Made by a program: the position numbers and the translations under genes
Shown: in pieces, positions 16,627 to 24,599 of the stretch
How the letters are laid out: each line of letters begins with the position of its first letter
How positions within the stretch are numbered: the stretch's first letter is position 1
NCBI GenBank assembly: GCA_905480235.1
Contig: CAJQPP010000047.1
Coordinates: 19,808-83,807 of the forward strand
Source of the DNA: an uncultured Pirellulaceae bacterium
Lineage (GTDB): Bacteria > Planctomycetota > Planctomycetia > Pirellulales > Pirellulaceae
DNA: 64,000 nt
Reading direction: 5' to 3'
Notes under the pieces: model-generated
What the model saw: only the letters and a program-made list of their open reading frames with translations
Database searches by the model: none
Told to the model about the DNA's origin: nothing

Positions 16627-18087
16627 ATGAGCGAACAAGTCCGAAAACTGGAACCAAGCAACCTGTGGAATCATTTCGCGGACTTGAACGAAGTCCCGCG
16701 AGCATCAAAAAAAGAAGAGCGAGTGATAGCGTTCATGCGGCAATTTGGGGAGAAACTGGGATTCGATACGGTCGTGGATGAGGTCGGCAATGTGATTATT
16801 CGCAAGCCAGCCACACCGGGCATGGAAAATCGCATGCCGATCGTGATGCAATCGCACCTTGATATGGTGCACCAGAAAAACGCCGATACCCAGTTCGATT
16901 TTGATTCTCAAGGTATCCAGATGATCGTCGAGGATGATTGGGTCAAAGCCAATGGCACCACGTTGGGTGCCGATAATGGAATTGGGGTTGCCACCATTAT
17001 GGCGTTGTTGGCCAGTGATGACATTGCTCACCCACCTTTAGAAGCTTTATTTACGATCGACGAAGAAACCGGGATGACGGGCGCGATCGGATTGCAGGGT
17101 GGAATGCTGCAGGGCGATATTCTGTTGAACCTGGATACCGAGGAAGACAACGAGTTGACCATTGGTTGCGCGGGTGGAGTGGATGTCACGGCCCAACGCA
17201 GCTTCACGATGGAATCGGCTCCTCAGGGATATCAGGGTTTTCGCATCGCTGTTAGAGGTCTCAAAGGTGGCCACTCAGGTGTCGATATTCACTTGGGGAG
17301 AGGCAATGCCAATAAATTGATGAACCGTTTGCTGTGGCACGCTAGTCAAAATTTCCAAGCTAGAATTGCGGAGATCGACGGTGGTGGTTTGCGAAATGCG
17401 ATCCCACGTGAGTCGTTTGCCATTATCGGCGTTCCGGCCGAGCAAAATGCCGCGTTGGCTGCGTACATGGCGGAAGTGGCTGAGGTGATCCGAGCCGAAT
17501 ATCAACTCACAGATCCGGATGCGGAAGTGGTTTGCGAATCGGCGGACGCTCCCGAGCAAGTGTTACCAATGGATCTTCAAAAATGTTTGCTGGGCGTCGT
17601 CTACGCGGTACCCAACGGGATTCATCGCATGAGCCCGGCCATTGCGGACTTGGTGCAAACCTCGAACAATTTGGCTCGAGTATTGGTAAAAGATGGAGCC
17701 CTGACACTGGGTTGCTTGACGCGTAGTAGCGTCAACAGCGAGCGAGATGATCTTGCGACGGCCATCTTCGCCCTCTTCGATTTACTGGATGCCGATATCG
17801 AATTTGGCGGGCGGTACCCCGGTTGGAAACCTGTACCCGATTCGACCATCGTCAAATTAATGAGCGATTTATATGAAGAGATGCATGAAGATTCCGCCCA
17901 TGTCGCCGCATGCCATGCCGGTTTGGAGTGTGGCATTCTAGGGACGCACTACCCGGACATGCAGATGATTAGTTTCGGCCCGAACATCGAGGGTGCGCAT
18001 TCGCCAGACGAAAGAGTACAGATTAGCAGTGTGCAAAAATATTGGAAATATTTACTGGAAACCCTGCAACGCATTCCCACCGCATAG
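16627..18087 (+). CDS. pepD: Aminoacyl-histidine dipeptidase (peptidase D, M20C)
   Basis: A 486-residue cytosolic Xaa-His dipeptidase, the same length as E. coli PepD (485). Zinc ligands and catalytic residues are in place: H78 in QSHLDMVHQKN, D116 in LGADNGIGVA, E146/E147 in IDEETGMTG, D170 in NLDTEED and H458 in GAHSPDERV. The start ATG at 16627 (MSEQVRKLEP) is preferred because PepD proteins begin there; an upstream in-frame ATG at 16561 would add 22 unrelated residues. It is 26 bases upstream of the MazG-like gene. The 214-base gap to the divergent propeller gene must hold promoters for both. Confidence 0.92.
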   Translation: MSEQVRKLEPSNLWNHFADLNEVPRASKKEERVIAFMRQFGEKLGFDTVVDEVGNVIIRKPATPGMENRMPIVMQSHLDMVHQKNADTQFDFDSQGIQMIVEDDWVKANGTTLGADNGIGVATIMALLASDDIAHPPLEALFTIDEETGMTGAIGLQGGMLQGDILLNLDTEEDNELTIGCAGGVDVTAQRSFTMESAPQGYQGFRIAVRGLKGGHSGVDIHLGRGNANKLMNRLLWHASQNFQARIAEIDGGGLRNAIPRESFAIIGVPAEQNAALAAYMAEVAEVIRAEYQLTDPDAEVVCESADAPEQVLPMDLQKCLLGVVYAVPNGIHRMSPAIADLVQTSNNLARVLVKDGALTLGCLTRSSVNSERDDLATAIFALFDLLDADIEFGGRYPGWKPVPDSTIVKLMSDLYEEMHEDSAHVAACHAGLECGILGTHYPDMQMISFGPNIEGAHSPDERVQISSVQKYWKYLLETLQRIPTA

Positions 18088-18113
18088 CGGCGAAAAGAAC
18101 GGAGTGAATCATT

Positions 18114-18443
18114 ATGAGTTTTGAGATTTTGCGCAAATCCAATGAAGCTAGGCATCTGGAATGGGCGGGCGGTGATTCGTTGCCGCTGTCCTTTCGCGGC
18201 GTCGAGCTGGGCGGCGAAGCGGGTGAGGCTTGCAACGAAATCAAGAAGATCGAAAGGATTCGTTTGGGGTTGGTTGGTGGCAAGGAAGATCTCGGGGCGT
18301 TGGCGGAGGAATTAGCGGATGTGATCATCTGTGCAGATCTAATCGCCATGGACCTAGGGATTGATTTAGGCGAGGCGGTGGCCAAAAAATTCAATCGAAC
18401 CTCCACCAAGTACGGCTTGGAGAGCATGTATCAGAGTGAATGA
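18114..18443 (+). CDS. MazG-like nucleotide pyrophosphohydrolase
   Basis: A 109-residue all-helical protein of the MazG superfamily. The metal-binding pattern EAGEACNEIKK ... LAEELADVIICADLIA (the E-x2-E ... E-x2-D arrangement) is intact, so hydrolysis of a nucleoside triphosphate or related pyrophosphate is expected. The size fits single-domain MazG-like proteins rather than the two-domain MazG. It follows pepD with a GGAG ribosome site at about 18101. The nucleotide substrate cannot be told from sequence. Confidence 0.8.
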   Translation: MSFEILRKSNEARHLEWAGGDSLPLSFRGVELGGEAGEACNEIKKIERIRLGLVGGKEDLGALAEELADVIICADLIAMDLGIDLGEAVAKKFNRTSTKYGLESMYQSE

Positions 18444-18909
18444 ACGAGCATGGGTGATGCTTAAACGGACACCCGCGACGCTTCTTTAACCGCGTTTGCG
18501 CCGCCCTAGATGCCTAGGGGCTTTCTGTGGGCTTGGGGACTCTCTGTTTGCCAAGAATGACCGCCGCCGGATGTCGCTCTGCACAGTCTCGCGCACGGGT
18601 TCGGATTTATGAAATCGCGAAAAATTCGACTTCTTGGTCAAGTTTTGTGGAGTTTTGCAGCAATAAGGTTTTTCGGGAAAAACTATTAGAGCGGTTGTTA
18701 GGGGGCGGGTTTATCGGAACTAGGTAAAGCTGGGGGGCATCTCCAGCATCCCGTTTTACTGATTTTTTTCAGGTCCTAACGATTGTCCGGTTTGTGCGAC
18801 AAGCCGGCAGCGAAATTTGCAATTCCTTGGCAGACATATCGGACACACCCCGCGATTGGAACCTACCTTTCGTTAGGTCAATTATCGTCGACACCAAAGG
18901 GAGGTGAAT
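18444..18909. other. Gene-poor stretch upstream of an exported protein
   Basis: No convincing gene lies in these 466 bases; the only open frame of size (18527-18727, plus) has no recognisable features and no ribosome site. There is a GC-rich imperfect hairpin at about 18730-18754 (GCTGG ... CCAGC followed by CCCGTTTT) and a short inverted repeat ACCTA/TAGGT at 18861-18878. The stretch ends in an excellent ribosome site (GGGAGGTG) for the following gene, so it probably carries its promoter and a long leader. Confidence 0.4.
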
Positions 18910-19398
18910 ATGTCACGCACCAAAAAAATAACAATGGGATTCGCTGCTCTTGCGGTTGTTTGCTCGCTGCTGTTTTGGAAAGCAAACATCAGCGAAACAC
19001 ACGCCGCAGCTGAAACAGTGTTTCCTGAAATGTGGAACGAAATGGAATTGCCCGTTGTTCCTGACACGACCATCACCGAGGTCAGTCAAATTTTCCAGGA
19101 CGGCAAAGGCATCTCGATCAAACTTGAATCCGACATGCCTCTTGGAGATTTCACAAAATTACTGGAAGACGAGTTTTTCGAGCGTGATTTTGACATCTAT
19201 ATTCCGGACGAAGAGTCCGCCACGAAGTATTCCAACACGTACGACTCCGAAAATGCTGATGTCACAGTGAACGCTTCCAGCGATCCTGCAAATCCATCGA
19301 GGTCCATTGCTAATATCGTGGTCAAACATAACGCTGCGATCCCCCGATCACTTTCGAGTCAAGCCATTAAAAACACGTCAGCTTTTTACGCTAACTAG
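18910..19398 (+). CDS. Hypothetical exported protein
   Basis: A 162-residue protein not recognised as any known family. A strong ribosome site (GGGAGGTG) five bases before the ATG at 18910 and a clear signal peptide (MSRTKKITMGFAALAVVCSLLFWKA..., cleavage near THAAA, residue 35) support it as a real gene. The mature part is about 125 residues, acidic in the middle (LLEDEFFERDFDIYIPDEES) and has no cysteines, repeats or membrane segments. An in-frame GTG at 18904 is possible as an alternative start. It is a single gene, with a terminator about 180 bases past its stop. Confidence 0.7.
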   Translation: MSRTKKITMGFAALAVVCSLLFWKANISETHAAAETVFPEMWNEMELPVVPDTTITEVSQIFQDGKGISIKLESDMPLGDFTKLLEDEFFERDFDIYIPDEESATKYSNTYDSENADVTVNASSDPANPSRSIANIVVKHNAAIPRSLSSQAIKNTSAFYAN

Positions 19399-19580
19399 TC
19401 TGTGACAGACAACTTCCGAAACTAAAACTGCCGACAATTCAAATGGGACTGCGAAGTGCAACCTCCTATTTTCGGCAACCGAATGCGAGCGATTTCGTAA
19501 ACACGATTCAGAAAGTGGCACAGCCATCCGGCTGTTACGGCATCATCGACGCGGTTAAATTTTACCCGTAAATTATTTTG
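19399..19580 (+). other. Non-coding stretch before a terminator (long 3' UTR or small RNA)
   Basis: These 182 bases have no open frame and lead directly into the strong terminator at 19581-19629. A second stem-loop (ACAGCC ATCC GGCTGT, 19520-19535) is inside. This could be the 3' untranslated region of the exported protein gene or an independent small RNA; no promoter can be assigned by eye. Confidence 0.35.
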
Positions 19581-19629
19581 AATCCGCGTCTGCATCTTCA
19601 TCTTATGATGATGCGACGCGGATTTTTTT
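19581..19629 (+). terminator. Strong rho-independent terminator
   Basis: AATCCGCGTC pairs with GACGCGGATT and an inner GCATC pairs with GATGC, around a loop centred on TTCATCTTAT, directly followed by a run of T. This is the clearest intrinsic terminator in the window. It ends transcription coming from the exported-protein gene or from a small RNA upstream of it. Confidence 0.88.
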
Positions 19630-19781
19630 CATGATTTTCAAACACCATTTGCGAAACAGCGGTGAGTCCGCAGTTTATCTATTCAGGTGCGAGGTGGGCA
19701 TTTGGTATCGTCAAAAATGGCGGGCAGATGTAGCATCGCTATTCCGACTAGATTACTGGGACTTGTTAAGGAAAATTTGTC

Positions 19782-20276
19782 ATGCCGAAAGTACCCCAAG
19801 GGAAATCATTCTTTGTTTTGGCGTTACTTATTTTGGTGTGTGTGGGCGGTGGGGCCGTGATTGGCATCCTCACTGCCGGTGGGATTAGCTCATGGTATAC
19901 CCAGCTGAACCAACCCTCGTGGACGCCCCCTAATTGGCTGTTTGGGCCGGTGTGGACAGCGCTCTATACGATGATGGCCATCAGCATGTGGCTAGTCTGG
20001 AAAACGGGAATTGAGAGCGGTAAAAGTACTCGTCTCGCGGCGACTCTTTTCGGAGTTCAATTGGCCCTTAATTTTCTTTGGACACCGATGTTTTTTTCGT
20101 TTCACCAAATGATTTGGGCATTGGCCATTATCGTCCTGCTGTGGTTTCTCATAGGAATCACCATTTTTCATTTCAAGCGGTATCAATCTTTAGCAGCCGG
20201 ATTACTGATCCCTTACCTGCTGTGGGTGACGTACGCGACGTCACTTAATGCGGGATTTATTTGGTTGAATCAGTAA
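19782..20276 (+). CDS. tspO: TspO/MBR family membrane protein
   Basis: A 164-residue integral membrane protein with five predicted transmembrane helices. The tryptophan-rich TspO signature is clear: SSWYTQLNQPSWTPPNWLFGPVWTALYTMM (about 40-69), then LALNFLWTPMFF and the last helix LLWVTYATSLNAGFIWLNQ. Family members bind porphyrins and influence tetrapyrrole handling and stress responses. It seems to be monocistronic, behind the terminator at 19581-19629 and followed by two small hairpins. The initiator ATG at 19782 fits the usual N-terminal length. Confidence 0.93.
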   Translation: MPKVPQGKSFFVLALLILVCVGGGAVIGILTAGGISSWYTQLNQPSWTPPNWLFGPVWTALYTMMAISMWLVWKTGIESGKSTRLAATLFGVQLALNFLWTPMFFSFHQMIWALAIIVLLWFLIGITIFHFKRYQSLAAGLLIPYLLWVTYATSLNAGFIWLNQ

Positions 20277-20278
20277 CC

Positions 20279-20297
20279 CGGGCCTGTCACCGGCCCG
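20279..20297. terminator. Hairpin between convergent tspO and marC-type genes
   Basis: CGGGCC and GGCCCG form a 6-bp GC stem with a 7-base loop immediately after the tspO stop. A second small hairpin (GCGGG ATCCA CCCGC, 20344-20358) lies nearer the end of the MarC-type gene. Neither has a T-run; together they may separate the two convergent transcripts. Confidence 0.35.
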
Positions 20298-20379
20298 CTT
20301 GCCGCACTCGGTTTACGGAACAAAAGTGAGCCAGCAAAAGCATGCGGGATCCACCCGCGAGGCAAGATCGGAAGCCGGG

Positions 20380-20946
20380 TTAAGACAACAGATGGGAGCG
20401 AATCAGCTTGATTGCAATTCCCAGTAAAACGACGCCGAATACCTTGCGCAGCACCGATAATCCAGCGCTGCCCAGTTTCTTTTCAAACCAGTCGCTACAG
20501 CCAAGCACCAGGTAGACGAGAGCGAGATTAAGACCGATCCCCAGCAAAATACTGATTGGCGCAAATTCAGATTTTAAAGTGAGTATGGTGGTCAACGTAC
20601 CAGCGCCGGCGATTATGGGAAAAGCCAGCGGTACGATCGCGTTAGTTTCACCACTTAAATCATGTTTAAAGAGATCGACGCCAAGCACCATTTCGATTCC
20701 CAGCGCAAGGATCACCAAGGCGCCTGCCACTGCGAATGACGCCGTATCCATACCAAACACATGTAGGATGCGCTCTCCCAGAACGAGGAAAGCCACCATT
20801 AGCAGCCCCGCGGTCAACGTCGCCTTTTTCGCCTGGATATCGCCACACCGGGCTTTCATGTCAACGACGAGTGGCAAGGAACCCAAAATGTCAATAACGG
20901 AAAACAGAATGATCGTGACCGAAATGGTCTCTTTGAAGTAAAGCAT
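20380..20946 (-). CDS. MarC family integral membrane protein
   Basis: A 188-residue protein with six hydrophobic segments and the family pattern: an N-terminal helix with FSVIDILGSLPLVVD, a central PLAFPIIAGAGTLTTILTL and the C-terminal VLRKVFGVVLLGIAIKLI. MarC proteins were once thought to act in multiple antibiotic resistance, but this was not upheld and their transported substrate, if any, is unknown. It is transcribed alone, convergent with tspO, and its start is well placed for the first membrane helix. Confidence 0.9.
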   Translation of the reverse strand: MLYFKETISVTIILFSVIDILGSLPLVVDMKARCGDIQAKKATLTAGLLMVAFLVLGERILHVFGMDTASFAVAGALVILALGIEMVLGVDLFKHDLSGETNAIVPLAFPIIAGAGTLTTILTLKSEFAPISILLGIGLNLALVYLVLGCSDWFEKKLGSAGLSVLRKVFGVVLLGIAIKLIRSHLLS

Positions 20947-21159
20947 AGCCTTCCTTTTTTATGAAAGTTTCCAGTGCTTGATTGCTCAGGTGGAGCTCGA
21001 GACCGATCTCTGCAGGTGCCTTTTAACGATGTCCAATCGCGCAAACGGCCCGAGGCATCATGTCTCGATCAAGCGGTCGGATAGAACCGAAAACGAAAAA
21101 TCCGTGATCTTTAGAAAAGCACGGGTCGCAAATTCCAATAATGGCTCGTGTTGAGCGAA

Positions 21160-21318
21160 TTATTCCGTGACTTCTAAATCCTGATATGTCACTTTGGGAC
21201 TGCAAATGGCTTGCGCGACGGTTTGCATGTGCGCACGATAAGAACCGCAAGCCCAGGGCGTTTGTTCGCCGGGCTCCAGCATTTCAGCGTTCCATTTGTG
21301 TGGCATAATGATTTGCAT
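21160..21318 (-). CDS. Tentative small protein, 52 residues
   Basis: A minus-strand frame from ATG at 21318 to TAA at 21160 codes for 52 residues starting MQIIMPHKWNAEMLEPGEQ and ending VTYQDLEVTE. Its composition looks protein-like (aromatics, Cys, Gly and balanced charges). There is no evident ribosome site, and I do not recognise the family. If it is not real, the whole 20947-21520 stretch is non-coding apart from promoter elements. Confidence 0.4.
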   Translation of the reverse strand: MQIIMPHKWNAEMLEPGEQTPWACGSYRAHMQTVAQAICSPKVTYQDLEVTE

Positions 21319-21341
21319 AACGCGGATAAATCTATTCGAGA

Positions 21342-21350
21342 TGATATAAT
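21342..21350 (+). promoter_or_regulatory. Candidate extended -10 promoter
   Basis: TGATATAAT matches the extended -10 consensus TGnTATAAT on the plus strand, about 170 bases upstream of the membrane coiled-coil gene starting at 21521. No -35 element of good quality is at the usual spacing, which extended -10 promoters can do without. Confidence 0.4.
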
Positions 21351-21520
21351 CGTCAACACCAAAATTTCAGAAATTTGAAAGGTCTGACTTCCCCATGCAT
21401 TAGACACCTATTCCTAGCAGAAGTTCGGTCCCGTTGGGTCGATTGGGAAGATTGAAAGTCAGTGGTTCGCGAGTCAAGGATAAAACGGCTTACACGTATA
21501 CGGTTCTCAGGCACAATCAC

Positions 21521-22705
21521 ATGAATGAAAATGAAATTGTTTACCTGGAAACCCGTATGGATAGGTTTCAGGGGCGCTGGCAAGCGATGTCGAGGATTGC
21601 ACGCATGGGGATTGTGGCATCGCTTTTCTCTGCCATCGGATTATTGACCTGCGGTTTTCAAGCCTGGATTCCGTTCATGTCGATGCCTTTCTCTGTGATT
21701 GGCTTACTTATCGGAATGACGGCTTTTCTGGCTGGCCTCTATCACAATTTACGCCGAGACGGCTTCTGGTTTCCTTTAAGCGGAGTGGTTTTAGGCGCGT
21801 TGGGGTTGTCGATCGCGCTGGCCGGTTGGTACGGCGTGCTCGAATCGCGAGAGCAAGAACGGCTTCTTCAGAAGCGGCAAGCGGTGTCCGAGATCCGACA
21901 GCGATTTCTCGGTGCTTGGACGAAAAATAAGGGTGAGTTACAGCAGGATTTGGAGTTAACCGAGGCCGGAAGTCTGTTGTGGATCGGCGCCACCGACCGA
22001 GACGGGTCAGCCAAACAAGCGGTCGCAAAATTTGAGGTAAGTGATTCCGTCCTGGTCGTTTCATTCACGAGCGGGGAGGGCGAAAAGCAACGTGCACTGA
22101 TTCGCTATGGTGCGGATTGGTCACAACAGAATGAGTTGCTGCTGAGTCAGCGAAGGTCGATATCAGGCGAGACCGACTTCGATTTAAGTGGCGTGTGGAG
22201 GCGAAAATCCAAACCACGCGATTTAACGGAGTTGGAACAGGAAATCGCCGGCTATCAAAAAACACTGACGACCTTGCTGACGCAGGACCGCCGCATGACG
22301 CAACTAGCCACAAAATTTGAGGGGAGTCGCCAACAACTATTGGCAAACCTCCAGCCCTACGCGGATGGGAAGCCTCATGACGATCAATGGGATATTTGGG
22401 CCCGAGAACTTTCATCGTTGCGTGAGCAATTAGATTATTTGGAACTTCGCCAACCCAAATTAAAGCAAGCCATCATGCGGTTAGAGGCGGCCATTGATCG
22501 CAAAATGCGAAAGGTCGAACTGGACGAAGTCCGTATTGACCATCAGCAACTGGCAGATCTGCTTTTGACCTCCGAGCGATTGGACGAAGAGCTAAAAATA
22601 TTGAAGCAACAGCAAGCCGTCGAGCAAGTAATTTTGCGACAAACGGTCGATCGTGAAATGCAGCAAAAATCTGCCGAGGCGGCAAACGGAAATAAAGTTC
22701 CCTAA
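21521..22705 (+). CDS. Membrane protein with C-terminal coiled coil, unknown function
   Basis: A 394-residue protein starting at MNENEIVYLETRM. Residues about 20-120 contain three hydrophobic segments (MGIVASLFSAIGLLTCGF, MSMPFSVIGLLIGMTAFLAGL and FPLSGVVLGALGLSIALAGW). A soluble beta-rich region follows (about 135-225) with ITEAGSLLWIGATDRDG-like and DFDLSGVWRRK patterns, then charged heptad-rich helices to the end, rich in Gln, Leu, Arg and Glu. This suggests a membrane-anchored scaffold or sensor. I do not recognise the family. The frame extends upstream to 21434 but only with a TTG start and no similarity, so the ATG at 21521 is preferred. Confidence 0.75.
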   Translation: MNENEIVYLETRMDRFQGRWQAMSRIARMGIVASLFSAIGLLTCGFQAWIPFMSMPFSVIGLLIGMTAFLAGLYHNLRRDGFWFPLSGVVLGALGLSIALAGWYGVLESREQERLLQKRQAVSEIRQRFLGAWTKNKGELQQDLELTEAGSLLWIGATDRDGSAKQAVAKFEVSDSVLVVSFTSGEGEKQRALIRYGADWSQQNELLLSQRRSISGETDFDLSGVWRRKSKPRDLTELEQEIAGYQKTLTTLLTQDRRMTQLATKFEGSRQQLLANLQPYADGKPHDDQWDIWARELSSLREQLDYLELRQPKLKQAIMRLEAAIDRKMRKVELDEVRIDHQQLADLLLTSERLDEELKILKQQQAVEQVILRQTVDREMQQKSAEAANGNKVP

Positions 22706-22743
22706 TTGCGAAATGCCTTACGCGGCTTTCGTCGACCCGCTGC

Positions 22744-23337
22744 CTATTCCAACTCGGCGTTCCAGTAGGCTTCGCTGAGAAACTTTTTCCAACTCTCAAA
22801 TTGCATCGTATGTCGAGAATAGGCAGGGCTCCATGAGGGCCGCTCCGGTTGTTTTTTTAACCGCATACCGGCTCGCTCGGGAATGCGATCGGCTTTTGAG
22901 TGGTTGCAGGAAACGCAAGCTAAAACGCAATTTTCCCAAGATGACTTGCCACCCTGTGCTCGCGGTAAAACGTGATCAATCGTCAGGGCGTCGGGTTTTG
23001 GCTGCACGCCACAGTATTGGCAAGTGAATTTATCCCGTTTGAAAATGTTTCGTCGGCTGAAGGTAACCGATGCTTTGGGTAAGCGGTCAAAGGAAACCAG
23101 TGTGATGACTTCGGGGACACGAAAACGCTGAGCGACCGCTTGTACAAACGGCTCGTCATCATCGGGAATTAACTCGGCCCAATCATTCCAATCAAACAAT
23201 TGATAGGAATCCGGGCAGACGACGCGAGCGGTTCCCGCAAACACCATCGTCAAAGAACGAGCGACGGATGTCACGTTTACAGGTTGCCAGTTCCTGTTCA
23301 AAACCAGCGTAGGCCGTTGTAACGCGTTTGCAACCAC
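22744..23337 (-). CDS. HNH endonuclease
   Basis: A 197-residue HNH protein of a group common in planctomycetes and cyanobacteria. The N-terminal part (VLNRNWQPVNVTSVARSLTMVFAGTARVV) is a conserved domain found ahead of the nuclease; the HNH core is C106-x2-C109, TIDHVLPRAQGGKSSWENCVLAC with H122 and N136, then C141-x2-C144-N145-x2-K148. This zinc-bound core should cut or nick DNA. Such proteins are widespread single genes of unknown role, not part of a mobile element here. It is divergent from the DUF1080 gene. Confidence 0.9.
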   Translation of the reverse strand: MVANALQRPTLVLNRNWQPVNVTSVARSLTMVFAGTARVVCPDSYQLFDWNDWAELIPDDDEPFVQAVAQRFRVPEVITLVSFDRLPKASVTFSRRNIFKRDKFTCQYCGVQPKPDALTIDHVLPRAQGGKSSWENCVLACVSCNHSKADRIPERAGMRLKKQPERPSWSPAYSRHTMQFESWKKFLSEAYWNAELE

Positions 23338-23789
23338 GATGCTTATCTCCCCCGTAATTTACCTTCTGATCCGCTGCGAGCTTGTGCTGCTGGATAAACA
23401 GCCTGACGAACAACTCCAGCTCAATTTGTATTGTTGGAGTGTTTGCGTCTCAGCCTCGCTTTTTAACGCTCCCCTTTGTTTGTCCCGTGTCAATAAAGGA
23501 CAATTAACAGATGGCTGCGGTGTATGTTCCGTCCGGTCGAGATGTCATATTATAGGAAAAAGGTCCAATCGCCAAAAATCAGAACCGGGCAGGGGTCATA
23601 CACTCGATAAGAATGCTGTATTTTCAGTGGTTATCCGCGTACAGAACGCTAATTGCAGAAGAAAACACATCGAATCAAGTGGTTCGGCAACTAGCTCCGG
23701 GGGGGATCAACTGGCAGCTGCATGTGCATGAAGGGGACTGTTTCATGAACGTTTTTTTGTTGGGAAAAGTGATGGTTAAAGGAATTACG
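23338..23789. other. Divergent intergenic stretch, no supported gene
   Basis: These 452 bases lie between the divergent HNH and DUF1080 genes. Open frames here (such as 23339-23731, plus) lack family features, and the frame that runs into the DUF1080 gene from 23613 shows no conserved sequence before its signal peptide. An AAAGGAA ribosome site sits just before 23790. Promoters for both genes are expected here but I could not assign them. Confidence 0.4.
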
Positions 23790-24536
23790 ATGAGACAGAT
23801 CGACACGATTATTTCGACCCTTTTGGTACTGACACTTTCAGGAGTGATTTCCTCAGCCTGTGTCGGACAAGAATCATCACCGGTACCTCAAAAAAACCCG
23901 GCAGCGCTCATCGATGGCAGTGGCGCGGGTTGGAAACCGCTGACCTTTCAAGATTTTGTGAATGTCAATTGTAAGCCGGATACCTGGAGCGAAGAAAAAG
24001 GGACGATCATTTGCAAGGGCAATTGCAATGGTGGCTTGCGAACTCAGGAACAATACACAAATTTTGAAATGGTCATGCAGTGGAAACACCTAAAGCGTTC
24101 CGGAAATTCCGGCATCTTCATTTGGTCGCCGAAAGAGGTGCTGGATAAATTACCTCCGGGCGCGCTACCGCAAGGGATTGAAATTCAAATTTTAGACCAT
24201 GGATATGCCGAAGATTGGAAGAAATCAAAAGGCCAAGATCCAGATTGGTTTACGACTAACGGAGACGTATTTCCGGTAGGAGCGGCCGACATGCAACCCT
24301 TCTTACCAGCGGCACCGAATGGGAAACGAAGCTTTCCGTCCACCGACCACAGCAAGGGATTTGGTGAATGGAACCACTATTATGTGCGTGCGATCAATGG
24401 TGAAGTTCGCTTATGGGTCAACGGTACCGAAGTCTCAGGTGGGACGGCATGCCAACCTGATACGGGCTTTATTGTGTTGGAAGCAGAAGGAGCTCCGATC
24501 GAGTTTAAGAACATTTGCGTACGCGTTCTGCCCTAA
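23790..24536 (+). CDS. Exported DUF1080 protein (3-keto-disaccharide hydrolase-like)
   Basis: A 248-residue secreted protein: signal peptide MRQIDTIISTLLVLTLSGVISSACVGQ, then one DUF1080 domain, a concanavalin-like beta-sandwich. Typical stretches are GGLRTQEQYTNFEMVMQWKH, SGNSGIFIWSP, PQGIEIQILDHG, FGEWNHYYVRAINGEVRLWVNG and GFIVLEAEGAPIEFKNI. DUF1080 proteins are very abundant in planctomycetes, and some members hydrolyse 3-keto-glycosides. The start at 23790 gives a signal peptide and has a good ribosome site, while the 59 codons upstream in frame are not conserved. The substrate is unknown; neighbours on the right handle sugar acids. Confidence 0.88.
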   Translation: MRQIDTIISTLLVLTLSGVISSACVGQESSPVPQKNPAALIDGSGAGWKPLTFQDFVNVNCKPDTWSEEKGTIICKGNCNGGLRTQEQYTNFEMVMQWKHLKRSGNSGIFIWSPKEVLDKLPPGALPQGIEIQILDHGYAEDWKKSKGQDPDWFTTNGDVFPVGAADMQPFLPAAPNGKRSFPSTDHSKGFGEWNHYYVRAINGEVRLWVNGTEVSGGTACQPDTGFIVLEAEGAPIEFKNICVRVLP

Positions 24537-24599
24537 CGAGCGCCGGTATCAAATCACGATGGACACTTCGGTCAAATCTTTTTCAGGGGCTCCTGTGCG

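Noticed and set aside
18527..18727. 66-residue plus-strand open frame
   Set aside because: No ribosome site, no family features and a composition like translated non-coding DNA.
23339..23731. 130-residue plus-strand open frame in the HNH-DUF1080 gap
   Set aside because: Low-complexity mixture of residues without recognisable domain, no ribosome site, and located where divergent promoters are expected.
23613..23789. 59 extra N-terminal codons of the DUF1080 gene
   Set aside because: The segment has no similarity to the family, would bury the signal peptide, and the ATG at 23790 has its own AAAGGAA site.
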